A stretch of DNA of 64,000 nt from Paenibacillus albidus. Lineage in GTDB: Bacteria > Bacillota > Bacilli > Paenibacillales > Paenibacillaceae. Within the stretch, counting starts at the first letter, position 1. Every line of letters starts with the position of its first letter. Positions 9,414 through 18,080 of the stretch are shown here, in pieces. The position numbers and the translations under genes were made by a program. Location: positions 1 through 64,000 of the forward strand of contig NZ_BMKR01000003.1 in assembly GCF_014644435.1 (NCBI RefSeq), in the 5' to 3' direction. Below the pieces are notes generated by a model. The model saw only the letters and a program-made list of their open reading frames with translations. It was not told the origin of the DNA and ran no database searches.

Positions 9414-10667
9414 ATGCTCAAGCGCAGTTATTACGGTTTATTGGCAACTGTTACTCTTAGCTCTTTCGGCGATGTGTTTGGACTTCTGGCCATGGAATGG
9501 CTTGTCTATGAACTAACGGCCTCCAAGCTGGCGATGGGTGCGATGGCGTTAAGCTTCAGCATTCCCGAGATAACCCTCAGGCTGATCGGCTCGCCGCTGT
9601 CCGACCGGCTGCACCGCGGACGCTTCATGGCAGGGCTGGCGGCCTTGCGGCTGCTGGCCCTCATGCTGCCGCTGAGCCTGGGCCTGGCAGGCCAGTTGCA
9701 GGTATGGCACCTGTTCCTCGCCGCCGGGCTCAGCGGGGCCTGCTCCGCCCTGTTCATGCCGACGGCCATGGCCGTTGTCCCGGGCGTAGCGGGCGAACGC
9801 AAGCTTACGCGCGCGTTCGCGGTGATCGACGGCTGCCGGAACGCGGCCGGCATGCTGGGGCCAGCCCTGTCCGGCGCTCTGACCGCGGCCGCCGGAGCAT
9901 TGCCGACGCTTGGCATCAACGCCGTCTGTTACATGGCAGCCATCGCCACATTGCTCTGGCTGCCCAAAATGCAGAAGCCCTCAGCCGTAGGTACCTCTTT
10001 TTCGCTGACGGCTTATATACGAGAAATCGGCGAAGGTTTCTCCTTCTACCGGAATTTCCCGGCGATGCTCTCCATCATGGGCATGGTCTCCATCAGCAAT
10101 ATGTCCAATATTGCGATCTGGACGATGATGATCCCTTTTGTCCGCGAGGTGCTGCACCGGGATGCCGCCGCCATGGGTACGCTGACCACCGCATCGGCGG
10201 TTGGCACCTTAGCCGGACTTGCCGTCATCTCGTGGATCGGTGAGATCCACAAGCGCCGCACCGTTATGTTAGGCAGCCTGGCTGCCATAGGGTTCTTTAA
10301 TGCCTTGCTGGGACTGTTCCCAAGCTACCCGCTTGCACTTTTTGCCTTAGGGGCCGCCGGAGCCGCCGGACCTTTCTTCAGCTCACTCAGTTCTTCCTTG
10401 CACGGCACACTGGTACCCGGACATCTGCAAGGACGGGTCAACTCAATCCGGTTTCTGATTGGCGGCGGACTGCAGCCTGTAGGTGCTTTTGCAGGAGCAG
10501 CGATTGCCGAGCTTTATGGTCTGCCCTTCCTATTCCTGTCCCTGGGTCTTCTTCCCGTCCTCTGTTCGGCAGCCGCTGCATTTCTGCCCAGCCTGAGGTC
10601 CTTAAACGGTGATCTGTCCGCTCTACAGACTAAATCACAGCCGAAAGTTCCTATAACAACGAGTTAA
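9414..10667 (+). CDS. MFS transporter, probable efflux permease
   Basis: A 417-residue polytopic membrane protein with about 12 hydrophobic segments and the loop SPLSDRLHRGRF between helices 2 and 3, matching the MFS loop pattern (GxxxDRxGRR). It resembles drug-efflux MFS proteins of the enterobactin-exporter type (MFS_3). I chose the ATG at 9414 because a GGAGG site lies 8 bases before it; an in-frame start 14 codons upstream would overlap the regulator gene. Co-transcribed with the ArsR-type gene. Local GC is high around 9600-9950. Substrate unknown; drug or metabolite export is inferred from the family. Confidence 0.8.
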   Translation: MLKRSYYGLLATVTLSSFGDVFGLLAMEWLVYELTASKLAMGAMALSFSIPEITLRLIGSPLSDRLHRGRFMAGLAALRLLALMLPLSLGLAGQLQVWHLFLAAGLSGACSALFMPTAMAVVPGVAGERKLTRAFAVIDGCRNAAGMLGPALSGALTAAAGALPTLGINAVCYMAAIATLLWLPKMQKPSAVGTSFSLTAYIREIGEGFSFYRNFPAMLSIMGMVSISNMSNIAIWTMMIPFVREVLHRDAAAMGTLTTASAVGTLAGLAVISWIGEIHKRRTVMLGSLAAIGFFNALLGLFPSYPLALFALGAAGAAGPFFSSLSSSLHGTLVPGHLQGRVNSIRFLIGGGLQPVGAFAGAAIAELYGLPFLFLSLGLLPVLCSAAAAFLPSLRSLNGDLSALQTKSQPKVPITTS

Positions 10668-10679
10668 TCACATGTTAAA

Positions 10680-10711
10680 AAGCGCCATTCCTTATAACAG
10701 GAACGGCGCTT
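10680..10711. terminator. Bidirectional terminator between convergent genes
   Basis: AAGCGCC pairs with GGCGCTT, and the inner TTCCT pairs with AGGAA. The hairpin lies between the MFS gene (plus) and the phosphatase gene (minus). An A-run lies on the left side, so it should work best for minus-strand transcripts. Confidence 0.65.
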
Positions 10712-10745
10712 AAGTGTGAAGCTGGATGCTGCATGTCTTATGTAA

Positions 10746-11390
10746 CTAGGATTCCATACCCGCTTCGTTCACTTCATAATGGCTGATATCACCATGCAGC
10801 ACAATCTCATGGGCATCTCCCACAACATCAATCCTGCACAAGCAGGTGGGATGAATATAGGGCAAATCCCAGAGCTTGTAGAACGGGCGGTTCTCAAAAT
10901 ACGCCATCAGCACCTTTATGACCACGGTATGGGTAACAATTAATACACTTTGCCCTGCGGACGCCGCAATAATCTCCTGGAGTTTGCCTAACGCCCGCTC
11001 CTGCACCTGTAAGAAGGTCTCGCTGCCCTCAACCTGGAAGTGCTCGGGGTCTTCCCAGAAAAAGTTGTATTGCTTCGGGTATTTGTTCTCCAGTTCTGCC
11101 GAGTCACTGCCTTCCCATACCCCCATGCCAATCTCCTTAAAAGCATCCGAAGTATGCAGCGGGACCTTTCGGTCACCCCGGATAATCTCAGCTGTGTGCA
11201 ATGCGCGGGGACTGGTGCTGGCATATATCGCGTCCAGCCGCACGTTCTCCATCCCCCGGTTCAGCCACTGTGCCTGCTGTACGCCGAGCGGCGTAAGCGG
11301 CGAATCCTGATGCCCCTGCATCCGGTGCTGCACATTCCATTCTGTCTGCCCATGACGGGTTAAATACACTGTGGTGGTCGTAGTATCCAT
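10746..11390 (-). CDS. Histidine phosphatase family protein
   Basis: A 214-residue member of the phosphoglycerate mutase-like (branch 2) histidine phosphatases. The catalytic LTRHGQTEWN motif is at residues 10-19, the SSPLxR-like segment is ASTSPRALHTAEII, and the second histidine is in VLIVTHTVVIKVLM. It removes phosphate through a phosphohistidine intermediate, but the substrate cannot be told (candidates are phosphosugars, cobalamin or riboflavin intermediates). GGGGAG lies just before the ATG. It follows the AAC(3)-like gene by 15 bases, so the two probably form an operon. Cytoplasmic: no signal peptide or membrane segment. Confidence 0.85.
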   Translation of the reverse strand: MDTTTTTVYLTRHGQTEWNVQHRMQGHQDSPLTPLGVQQAQWLNRGMENVRLDAIYASTSPRALHTAEIIRGDRKVPLHTSDAFKEIGMGVWEGSDSAELENKYPKQYNFFWEDPEHFQVEGSETFLQVQERALGKLQEIIAASAGQSVLIVTHTVVIKVLMAYFENRPFYKLWDLPYIHPTCLCRIDVVGDAHEIVLHGDISHYEVNEAGMES

Positions 11391-11405
11391 ATGGCTCCCC
11401 CTATC

Positions 11406-12209
11406 CTAATCTCTGTTGCGCTCCATCCAGCGCACCGCATAATCGACAAGCTCCCGCTGTGGAATCAACATGGCGGAAGCTGCGGCGACGTTGCCATGTC
11501 TGACAAGCCCTGTCTCCTGCTGAAACTGCTCTCCCAGCTCCGCGAAGTCGTCAGAATCCCAATCCAGCTCAATAAACTCCGTCCACTCTCTTAGGCCGTT
11601 CACCATCATCGGCGCTCCACCCGTAAGTTGTTTTTTGCCAGGGTAGGAGGCCCGGCATTCGGCCAGGTGCAGCGAGGTGTTGTTCAGATTGCCCACACCC
11701 AGCAGCAGAACCCTTCCGTCCAGGTCATAGATACGGGCCAGCGGCGAATCATCACCGTAGGCGAAATCCAGACCATGACCGTCTATGATTTCGTCCCTGT
11801 GTCTGCCCCAGGCTGCGAAAGAACCGAGCGGATGGCCGCTGCGTTTGACTCCTTTTTGCTTCCGAAAACTGTCCGGGATCACTCCCATGCCATACAGCGG
11901 GGTCAAATCCTGGTCAAACGCCGGCATCTGCTCCCGGATGGTCTGCCACCAGGCCTCCGGCACCGGGGGCTTGGACCAGCCTGACGGATCGGATAAATCG
12001 CCGGAATGTGTCGGCATCACCAAAGTGCCTTCCTCGCCAAGCACTTCCTCAAGCGCCAGAATTACAGCGGCAGGCCCGCCTGCCACCCATGACCCCAGCG
12101 ACTTAAACGAAGAATGCAGCAGCAGCGTCATCCCGGCTGTCACACCCAAAGCCCGAAAATCCGCCGCGAGCGTCTTTACAGTAATCAGATTCCCCTTGAT
12201 CTCTTCCAT
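11406..12209 (-). CDS. AAC(3) family N-acetyltransferase
   Basis: 267 residues with the conserved blocks of the aminoglycoside 3-N-acetyltransferase fold: LLHSSFKSLG near the N-terminus, MPTHSGDLSDP, PLYGMGVIPDSFR, RSGHPLGSFAAWG, and LLLGVGNLNNTSLHLAE. The family transfers acetyl from acetyl-CoA to an amino group; chromosomal members often have no proven resistance role, and I do not infer one. The start at 12209 is preferred because GGAGG lies 8 bases upstream; another ATG two codons earlier is too close to that site. First gene of a probable operon with the histidine phosphatase. Confidence 0.8.
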   Translation of the reverse strand: MEEIKGNLITVKTLAADFRALGVTAGMTLLLHSSFKSLGSWVAGGPAAVILALEEVLGEEGTLVMPTHSGDLSDPSGWSKPPVPEAWWQTIREQMPAFDQDLTPLYGMGVIPDSFRKQKGVKRSGHPLGSFAAWGRHRDEIIDGHGLDFAYGDDSPLARIYDLDGRVLLLGVGNLNNTSLHLAECRASYPGKKQLTGGAPMMVNGLREWTEFIELDWDSDDFAELGEQFQQETGLVRHGNVAAASAMLIPQRELVDYAVRWMERNRD

Positions 12210-12333
12210 ACTCATATCCTCCAAAAACATCCTGTTTGCAGCGGTACATCGGCTAACCCGTGATTGAATGCACGGAACCTCTCCAATTGACCCGAATGTT
12301 GCGTCCTCTTAACAAGTATCCACATTAACACGG

Positions 12334-12537
12334 CCCAAATCCGCAGAATCTAAGGCATTTATGCCTTTCATTCCGCCTCCAGCGCCCGAATCCGCAGAAT
12401 CTAAGGCATTTTTGCCTCTCATTCCGCCTCCAGCACCCGAATCCGCAGAATCTAAGGCATTTATGCCTTTCATTCCGCCTCCAGCGCCCAAATCCGCAGA
12501 ATCTAAGGCATTTTTGCCTTTCATTCCGCCTCCAGAC
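12334..12537. repeat. Four tandem 51-bp units
   Basis: Units start at 12334, 12385, 12436 and 12487 and differ by only a few bases. Each contains CCGCAGAATCTAAGGCATTT and ends with CATTCCGCCTCCAG. Units 1 and 3 (GGCATTTATGCC) and units 2 and 4 (GGCATTTTTGCC) alternate, so the array may have grown by doubling a two-unit block. Each unit can form a small hairpin from AAGGCA and TGCCTT (a slightly altered arm in unit 2). Confidence 0.9.
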
Positions 12538-12625
12538 CTCCCGCAACCGATTATTTCCAATGAGAGCGAATCTATCGATCATTATACCAGCTGAAGTACG
12601 GCCAACACTATATTCGGAAGCGAGA

Positions 12626-12702
12626 CGGTTTACGGTTTACGGTTTACGCTTTACGCTTTACGTTCGCGGTCTACGGTTTACTCTTCGGTTTACGGTTTAC
12701 AG
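12626..12702. repeat. Degenerate TTTACGG / TTTACGC heptamer array
   Basis: CGGTTTA and CGCTTTA heptamers repeat about nine times with two interruptions (around 12663-12673 and 12681-12686). It is a low-complexity intergenic tract downstream of the response regulator gene. No function is apparent. Confidence 0.75.
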
Positions 12703-12807
12703 TCCGCGGCTTTTCTACTTGAGGTCTCCAGTAGGGCCTCCAGCCGCTGCCTGTACCCCGCGCCCCCCTGCGATCGGCCATGCCCCGGCACTGTCGGCTT
12801 CAATGCC

Positions 12808-14364
12808 CTACTTCTCCAGCAGCATCTTCACCCTGTACTCGCCGGGCGAGATGCCCTCCAGCTCTTTGAAGACGCGGGTGAACTGCTTGCTGTTCTCGAA
12901 GCCCACCGCCTCGGATACTCCGGCAAGCTTGCAGCGGCTGTCGACGAGGAGCCTTTTGGCGTGGCGGATGCGTACTTTTTTGAGATAGGGCACAAAACTC
13001 TCTCCGGTGTAAGCTTTGAACGCTTCACTGAAATAGGAGTAGTTCAGGGACACATGATTGCTGACCATCGCCATATTCAGCGGACGGCTATAGTAGGCTT
13101 CGATATAGGCCAGAGCCTCCTTCATCGCCGTATGTTCGGTATGCGCAGACCTGACTCCCAGTATATAATCGTTCACACTGATAAGCAGCTGCTCCAGTGC
13201 CCGGTAATAGTCATGAAAATAGCGGTAGTTATACATATTGCCCACGGTCCGGTACAGCTTGAGCACTTCCACCGAAGCTTCGCCATGCACCCGGAATACC
13301 TCATCCAGAACACGTTCGTTGATGCCCCGGCCCACCGCCTCCAGATAGGACAAGTCCAGCTGCTTCAAATGCTCTGTCTGAAAAATCTCCCCCAGCAGGC
13401 TTTTCATCTCTTTCTCCCGGTCCGTCCCCAGCATATTCAGCAGCTTGCGAAGCTCCTCTTCCGGAAAAGCGAAGCTTCGCCGGCCTTCGGCAACGTCGCC
13501 ATAATCCAGCAGGTTCACCTGCGGATGCAGAAACAGATAGTGCAGCGCCCGGCACGACTCCTTGTAGCAGGAGCGCAGCGACACCGGCTCAAGGCACTCT
13601 CTGCTGATACCGATCAGCAGACCTTCGTGATTCCTGGCTTCCGCCTGTCCCGCCAGTTCCAGGAAAGCCTGTCTGCTGCTGCCGATCAGCACCAGCTTGC
13701 CTTCCCAGTCCGTAAGCACTTCCATAAACCGCTGGTCCAGCGGCCCGGTCAGCCGTTCGGCCAAGCCCAACACTTCCTCCGGTCTCATCCGGGTTCCGTC
13801 ACTGTAATAAACATTCATAACCCCAACTGTAAAAGGAACCGTCCACCCGCGAAGCTCTTCCAGCAGATCCCGCTCCGGCAGCACTTCCTCCTGCAGCAGC
13901 AGTGTCCGCAGCCGGCTGATCCGCAGCTCCCGGCGAACCCCTTCCGCTTCCTGCGTAAGCCTCTTGGCGCTGACTTCCTGTTCCCGGCGTTCCTGCGCGA
14001 TACGCTCCAGAATGCCGAACAGCTCGTCGCGGCGGATCGGCTTCAGCAGGTAGTCCCTGACGCGGTGGCGGATGGCGCTTTTGGCATATTCGAAATCATC
14101 GTAGCCGCTTAAGATCACCACGGCCGGCCCTTCTCCGCTCCCCGTCTCTGCAGATAGCTGCGCCAGGAGCGCCATTCCGTCCATCACCGGCATCCGGATA
14201 TCCGTAATGATAATGTCGGCCGGTTCCTGCCTGAACAGCTCCAGCCCCTCTGCACCGTTGCCTGCCGTAACAATCTCATAGACCCCGGGATATTCACGCT
14301 CAATCATCGTTTTGAGCCCCACCCGGATGTTTTTCTCATCATCAATAATCATCAGCTTGTTCAT
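12808..14364 (-). CDS. YesN-type response regulator (receiver + AraC DNA-binding domain)
   Basis: 518 residues. The N-terminal receiver domain has MIIDDEKN at the start, the phospho-acceptor Asp55 in IIITDIRMPVMDG, and the conserved Lys in LLKPIRRDE. A long middle region of unclear fold follows. The C-terminal AraC-type helix-turn-helix pair (about residues 415-515) includes NYSYFSEAFKAYTGESF and GFENSKQFTRVFKELEGISP. Its ATG overlaps the end of the kinase gene by four bases, so the two are translationally coupled. By context it should activate the adjacent sugar importer and phosphorylase genes when the sensor detects an external sugar; this is inferred. Confidence 0.92.
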   Translation of the reverse strand: MNKLMIIDDEKNIRVGLKTMIEREYPGVYEIVTAGNGAEGLELFRQEPADIIITDIRMPVMDGMALLAQLSAETGSGEGPAVVILSGYDDFEYAKSAIRHRVRDYLLKPIRRDELFGILERIAQERREQEVSAKRLTQEAEGVRRELRISRLRTLLLQEEVLPERDLLEELRGWTVPFTVGVMNVYYSDGTRMRPEEVLGLAERLTGPLDQRFMEVLTDWEGKLVLIGSSRQAFLELAGQAEARNHEGLLIGISRECLEPVSLRSCYKESCRALHYLFLHPQVNLLDYGDVAEGRRSFAFPEEELRKLLNMLGTDREKEMKSLLGEIFQTEHLKQLDLSYLEAVGRGINERVLDEVFRVHGEASVEVLKLYRTVGNMYNYRYFHDYYRALEQLLISVNDYILGVRSAHTEHTAMKEALAYIEAYYSRPLNMAMVSNHVSLNYSYFSEAFKAYTGESFVPYLKKVRIRHAKRLLVDSRCKLAGVSEAVGFENSKQFTRVFKELEGISPGEYRVKMLLEK

Positions 14365-16259
14365 CGCCTTTGGTCTCCCGTCAAAAGAACTTTCGGCAAG
14401 GTCATGAATACCGTCGTCCAGGCCCCCGCCTCGCTGCCAATTTCCAGCCCGTATTCCTCGCCGTAGAATAACTGCATCCGCTGATGTACATTCCGCAGTC
14501 CGATTCCCCCGCTCTTACGTCCTCCGTCTGCTTCCTGAAACCCCGCCTCCGTCTCTTCCTTGGCATAGACCGCCCCGTGCAGAGCGGCTAACCGCTCCGG
14601 CGTCATTCCGATGCCATTGTCCCGGATGGCAATGAAGATCTCGCCGGCCGCTTCGGACACTTGGATACGGATCATCCGCTCCTGTACGTCTTCCTCCAGC
14701 CCTGTCCAGGCATGCTTTACACTGTTCTCCACAATCGGCTGCAGCGACATTTTTAAGACCTCCAGCTCCAGATAAGCCTTCTCCACCGCCAGCTCCAGCA
14801 TAATCGGATGTTCAAAACGGATGTTCATCACCTCCACATAGTTCTCAATATGGCGGATCTCATCACCCAGCTTCACATACTCGCCCGACCACTTGAAATT
14901 ATAACGCATCATTCCCCCAAGCGAGGTTAGGGCATCGGATATCGCCCGCTGATTCTCAATTTCTGCCAGCATCTTGATATTCTCCAGTGTGTTGTAAAGA
15001 AAATGGGCATCGATCTGATTATGCAGTGTACGCAGCTCCGCTTCCTTGGATAGAGCCTGCTTGTTGACGGCTTGAGCAACCAGGGTATTAATCGTATTCA
15101 TCAGCTTGGAGAAGTGATGGGCCAGTTCCCCTACTTCCCCGCCGCCGCGAATCGTAATTCCGGTGTATGCTTCCCCTCGGCGCACCTTTTTCATCGCTTC
15201 TGTCAGCCGGCGCAGATTCTTGAGAATAAAGGCATTCATCACATAGGCAATGACAGACACCAGAATAATAAAGAGGACAAAGGCTGCTATAATCCGGTTG
15301 CGGGTATGGGAGATATCCTTCATCACCCCTTCCATCGACACCACATTCAGCAGGAACCCCCCGATTCGTTCCAGCGGGGTCTGGATGAACAGGTACGACT
15401 CCCCGTTCTCGCTGTAATGCATATTCCATTCGCCAGTGTTCTTATACGTGTTAAGCCGCTGCGAAATGGCATCAGCCATCCCCCCGTTCCCTTCCAAAAA
15501 AGAATGATCCAGCCGGGTAAACAACCGCTGCTGCGGGTCCATCAGGAACATTTGCGACTGGCTGTCCCGCACATCGGTATACGTCTTGGGCGTGAACCGT
15601 TCCAGCAGCATATCCACTTGCACCATGCCCACGTGATGGCCTGCGGGAATGCTAATCTCGCGCAGCAAAGATACTTTGGGCGTTTGCTTGGGGATCTGCC
15701 CGGAGAAACGTTCCATCAGTTCAGGATCACTTTCGTGAAAAGACCAGGATTCCTGCCCTTCCAGCTTCAGCGCCGCCTGATACCACGCCTCGGCAGCTAC
15801 CCTCTCTTCACGGAAGATAATCGGCCAGATCTCATGCAGGTTCTCACTTGCCGAATACAGCCGCAGATGTTCGATGTTGGGATTATTGAATTGAATCCGT
15901 GAGATATTCACATTCGTGTTCGTATTGAAGTTGACTAGTTCTTCCAGCTGCGGCTCATTCTCATTGGTCAGATAAGCCTGCACTTCCTTGTCGGAATAGG
16001 CCATCTGGGCGGCTCTTTCCATAACTTCGATCTGGTTCAGGATATGCAGCCTCTCCATTTGCAGCAGATAATCGTTCCGCTCGACGGCATCCCGCACATA
16101 AGTATTGTTAAGCGCCCGGTACGAATAGATGGATACCATCAGACAAGGGCCGAGAATAATAATAATATAAGCGGCAATCAGACGGCTCTGCAGCGACCGG
16201 CGGCCCCACCAGTAATTGAAGGATAGCCAAAGCGCCGCCGTTCCCTTACGTAAATGCAT
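14361..16259 (-). CDS. YesM-type sensor histidine kinase
   Basis: 632-residue membrane kinase. One N-terminal membrane segment (about 30-50), a large extracellular sensor region (about 55-290, probably a Cache fold), a second membrane segment (about 295-320), a HAMP-like linker, then the His_kinase block with the phospho-accepting His in QIDAHFLYNTLE. Most relatives have NPHFLYN, so the DAHF variant is a small oddity. ATP-binding motifs are PIVENSVKHA, DNGIGM and GIGLRNVHQRM. The ATG at 16259 is preferred over an upstream TTG because GAGGTGG lies at a suitable distance. It follows the solute-binding protein gene, separated by a terminator, so some independent expression is likely. Confidence 0.92.
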   Translation of the reverse strand: MHLRKGTAALWLSFNYWWGRRSLQSRLIAAYIIIILGPCLMVSIYSYRALNNTYVRDAVERNDYLLQMERLHILNQIEVMERAAQMAYSDKEVQAYLTNENEPQLEELVNFNTNTNVNISRIQFNNPNIEHLRLYSASENLHEIWPIIFREERVAAEAWYQAALKLEGQESWSFHESDPELMERFSGQIPKQTPKVSLLREISIPAGHHVGMVQVDMLLERFTPKTYTDVRDSQSQMFLMDPQQRLFTRLDHSFLEGNGGMADAISQRLNTYKNTGEWNMHYSENGESYLFIQTPLERIGGFLLNVVSMEGVMKDISHTRNRIIAAFVLFIILVSVIAYVMNAFILKNLRRLTEAMKKVRRGEAYTGITIRGGGEVGELAHHFSKLMNTINTLVAQAVNKQALSKEAELRTLHNQIDAHFLYNTLENIKMLAEIENQRAISDALTSLGGMMRYNFKWSGEYVKLGDEIRHIENYVEVMNIRFEHPIMLELAVEKAYLELEVLKMSLQPIVENSVKHAWTGLEEDVQERMIRIQVSEAAGEIFIAIRDNGIGMTPERLAALHGAVYAKEETEAGFQEADGGRKSGGIGLRNVHQRMQLFYGEEYGLEIGSEAGAWTTVFMTLPKVLLTGDQRR

Positions 16260-16282
16260 TTGCAACTACCACCTCGCTTATC

Positions 16283-16323
16283 AACAAAACAACCCAAAAG
16301 CCCGCGGGCAGCGGGCGATTGGG
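16283..16323 (-). terminator. Terminator after the solute-binding protein gene
   Basis: On the minus strand CCCAATCGCCCGC pairs with GCGGGCTTTTGGG, followed by a T-rich tract. It lies between the importer genes and the two-component genes and probably lowers read-through into the latter. Confidence 0.7.
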
Positions 16324-16339
16324 TCAGGCTTCTATTTCA

Positions 16340-18007
16340 TTATAGTCCAAGCTTTGCCTTGTTCTCTTCATATTTTTTCTGTTGATACTCGTCAAATTGA
16401 TCCAGTCCGGCAGCTTTTCTTTTCTCCTGATAGTCGTTCCAGATCTCATCAAACTCTGCATCCGAGGAAGCCATCAGCAGCTTCGGCATCGTTTTGCCGC
16501 GCAACTGTCTCAGCTTGGAGCCGATAATGCCTTCCGGCGAGTTGCCTGTAGGCTCAATTTGCTGGAACACGGAGGAACTAACCGCTTTGCCTTTAGTCCA
16601 GTCTTCCAGTTGTTTGAAAGGCTCTACGGATTCAGGCGCCCATTGCTGGGTAATATTTGTGTTTTGCAGCATCCAGTAGGTGAACGATGAACCGTATTGC
16701 TTGTCGAATGCGGCACGGTCCTTGTTCATCAGCTCGAAGACTTCGGGTTTGAAACTGTCTTTGCCGTCAATAGTATCATAGCTGACACCTTTTTCACCCA
16801 AATATAGATCTTTGTTGCCTTCTTCACTGTTCAGATAGCTGAGGAAACGGATCGCTCTCGCCTTGTCCTTCACATTCTTGGAGATCAGCGTAACCGTCCA
16901 TCCGGAGATCCCAGGACCATCAAGGGCTGGTGGGTCCATCTTCGTATTGGCAGGTCCATCCACCGCGATATACGTCTTGCTTGGGTCTTGCTGATAAATC
17001 GTACCGAGCTGGGCGGCAAAATCCGTCCGTTGGTACAACATCGCGAAATAGCGGCCTTGAGCAATCTTTTCTTCCATCTGTGGACGTTTGTCGATAAAGA
17101 TGTCCTTAGCCAGCAGCCCATCCTGGTTGGCTTGGCGCAATGCCTTCATCCAGCGGATGTATTCCGGGTCGGTCTCACGGGTATATACCTTGCCGTCCTT
17201 CTCCCACGGAATGTTCAGGAAATTCTGCAGGTAGGCCTCCAGCGAGTCATTGCCTTTGTCGGTGAATTCATGCAGGCCCAGCGGAATCAGCGGCTGTCCG
17301 TTGACTTCTGGGAACTTCTCTTTCGCTAATTTAAGCGCATTCAAGAAACCCTCTGGTGTGCGCATATCCGGACTGCCAATCGCTTCATACATGTCTTTGC
17401 GTACAGCAAACACCTGGTTGGATACGTATTTGTCCCCGTATTCCTTGTAATCGGCTGGCGAAGAGGAGGAGTTCGGGTAGCCATAGACATTGCCGTCTTC
17501 TTGTTTATACCAGTTGAGCTTATCCTGATCCGATACTTTGAAGAAATACGGATCGTATTCTTCGGCCAGCTCATTCAGCGGAAGCACCAGCTCGCCTTCG
17601 ATCATTTTTTTGATCGAATCTTCCCAGTAACCCAGAGTGATGAAGTCAGGCAGGTTACCAGACGCAATCAGTGTGTTCAGCTTCTCATTCTCATTGCCCG
17701 CAGGAACGATAAAGTTCAGGTTAACGCCTGTTTTCTTCGTGATATATTGCGACGTAGGGTCCACGCCCCATTTATTAGGGAACCAGGAGAAGTTCAAATA
17801 CCAGTCAAACGTAATGGGCGAAGTATCCACCTTCCAGCCCGGATCATTTTCGGTCAGCTTTACGGCCGGTTCGGTGGCTGCCGCCGAATTCGCGTTGCCC
17901 TCCTTCGTTGCACCATTGCCGCTGGAACAGGCTGCGGCCGACAACGTCATGACGGCTGCGAGCAGCAGTCCCATCATCTTTTTGGGCTTGCTTGTCATTT
18001 TCATCAT
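16340..18007 (-). CDS. Sugar ABC transporter solute-binding lipoprotein (LplA-like)
   Basis: 555 residues, the usual size for LplA/YtcQ-type carbohydrate-binding lipoproteins. The N-terminal signal is followed by a lipobox (LSAAAC, Cys near residue 27), so the protein should be lipid-anchored outside the membrane. Family 1 solute-binding features follow, with ISGWTVTLISKN and AIRFLSYLNSEEG in the C-terminal half. AAAAGGGG lies before the ATG. It is the last importer gene after the two permease genes. No ATPase gene is present; importers of this class commonly borrow a shared MsmX-type ATPase. The likely ligand, from the GH94 gene, is a 1,2-beta-glucan oligosaccharide. Confidence 0.88.
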   Translation of the reverse strand: MMKMTSKPKKMMGLLLAAVMTLSAAACSSGNGATKEGNANSAAATEPAVKLTENDPGWKVDTSPITFDWYLNFSWFPNKWGVDPTSQYITKKTGVNLNFIVPAGNENEKLNTLIASGNLPDFITLGYWEDSIKKMIEGELVLPLNELAEEYDPYFFKVSDQDKLNWYKQEDGNVYGYPNSSSSPADYKEYGDKYVSNQVFAVRKDMYEAIGSPDMRTPEGFLNALKLAKEKFPEVNGQPLIPLGLHEFTDKGNDSLEAYLQNFLNIPWEKDGKVYTRETDPEYIRWMKALRQANQDGLLAKDIFIDKRPQMEEKIAQGRYFAMLYQRTDFAAQLGTIYQQDPSKTYIAVDGPANTKMDPPALDGPGISGWTVTLISKNVKDKARAIRFLSYLNSEEGNKDLYLGEKGVSYDTIDGKDSFKPEVFELMNKDRAAFDKQYGSSFTYWMLQNTNITQQWAPESVEPFKQLEDWTKGKAVSSSVFQQIEPTGNSPEGIIGSKLRQLRGKTMPKLLMASSDAEFDEIWNDYQEKRKAAGLDQFDEYQQKKYEENKAKLGL

Positions 18008-18080
18008 CTATACCCCTTTTCATAGAATCTATAACCCCGGCCCTGGACAAGCAGCCGGAGGGATTGCCTTACGGGAATAC

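Larger units (their letters stand above)
12231..12807. other. Gene-free region with tandem repeats
   Basis: No gene is supported. The left half holds four 51-bp tandem units. The right half holds a heptamer-like TTTACGG/TTTACGC array. Reading frames run through the 51-bp array on both strands only because the unit length is a multiple of three and happens to lack stops. The stretch after about 12720 shows no feature I recognise. Confidence 0.6.

Noticed and set aside
11406..12209. AAC(3)-like gene as an acquired aminoglycoside resistance gene
   Set aside because: It sits in ordinary chromosomal context with no mobile DNA, and many family members are not resistance enzymes. Only the family call is kept.
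12309..12594. Reading frames across the 51-bp repeats on both strands
   Set aside because: The repeat length is a multiple of three and lacks stops; neither frame has a ribosome binding site or a recognisable protein pattern.
12961..14112. 383-codon frame antisense to the response regulator gene
   Set aside because: The sense strand encodes intact receiver and AraC domains; the antisense product has no motif.
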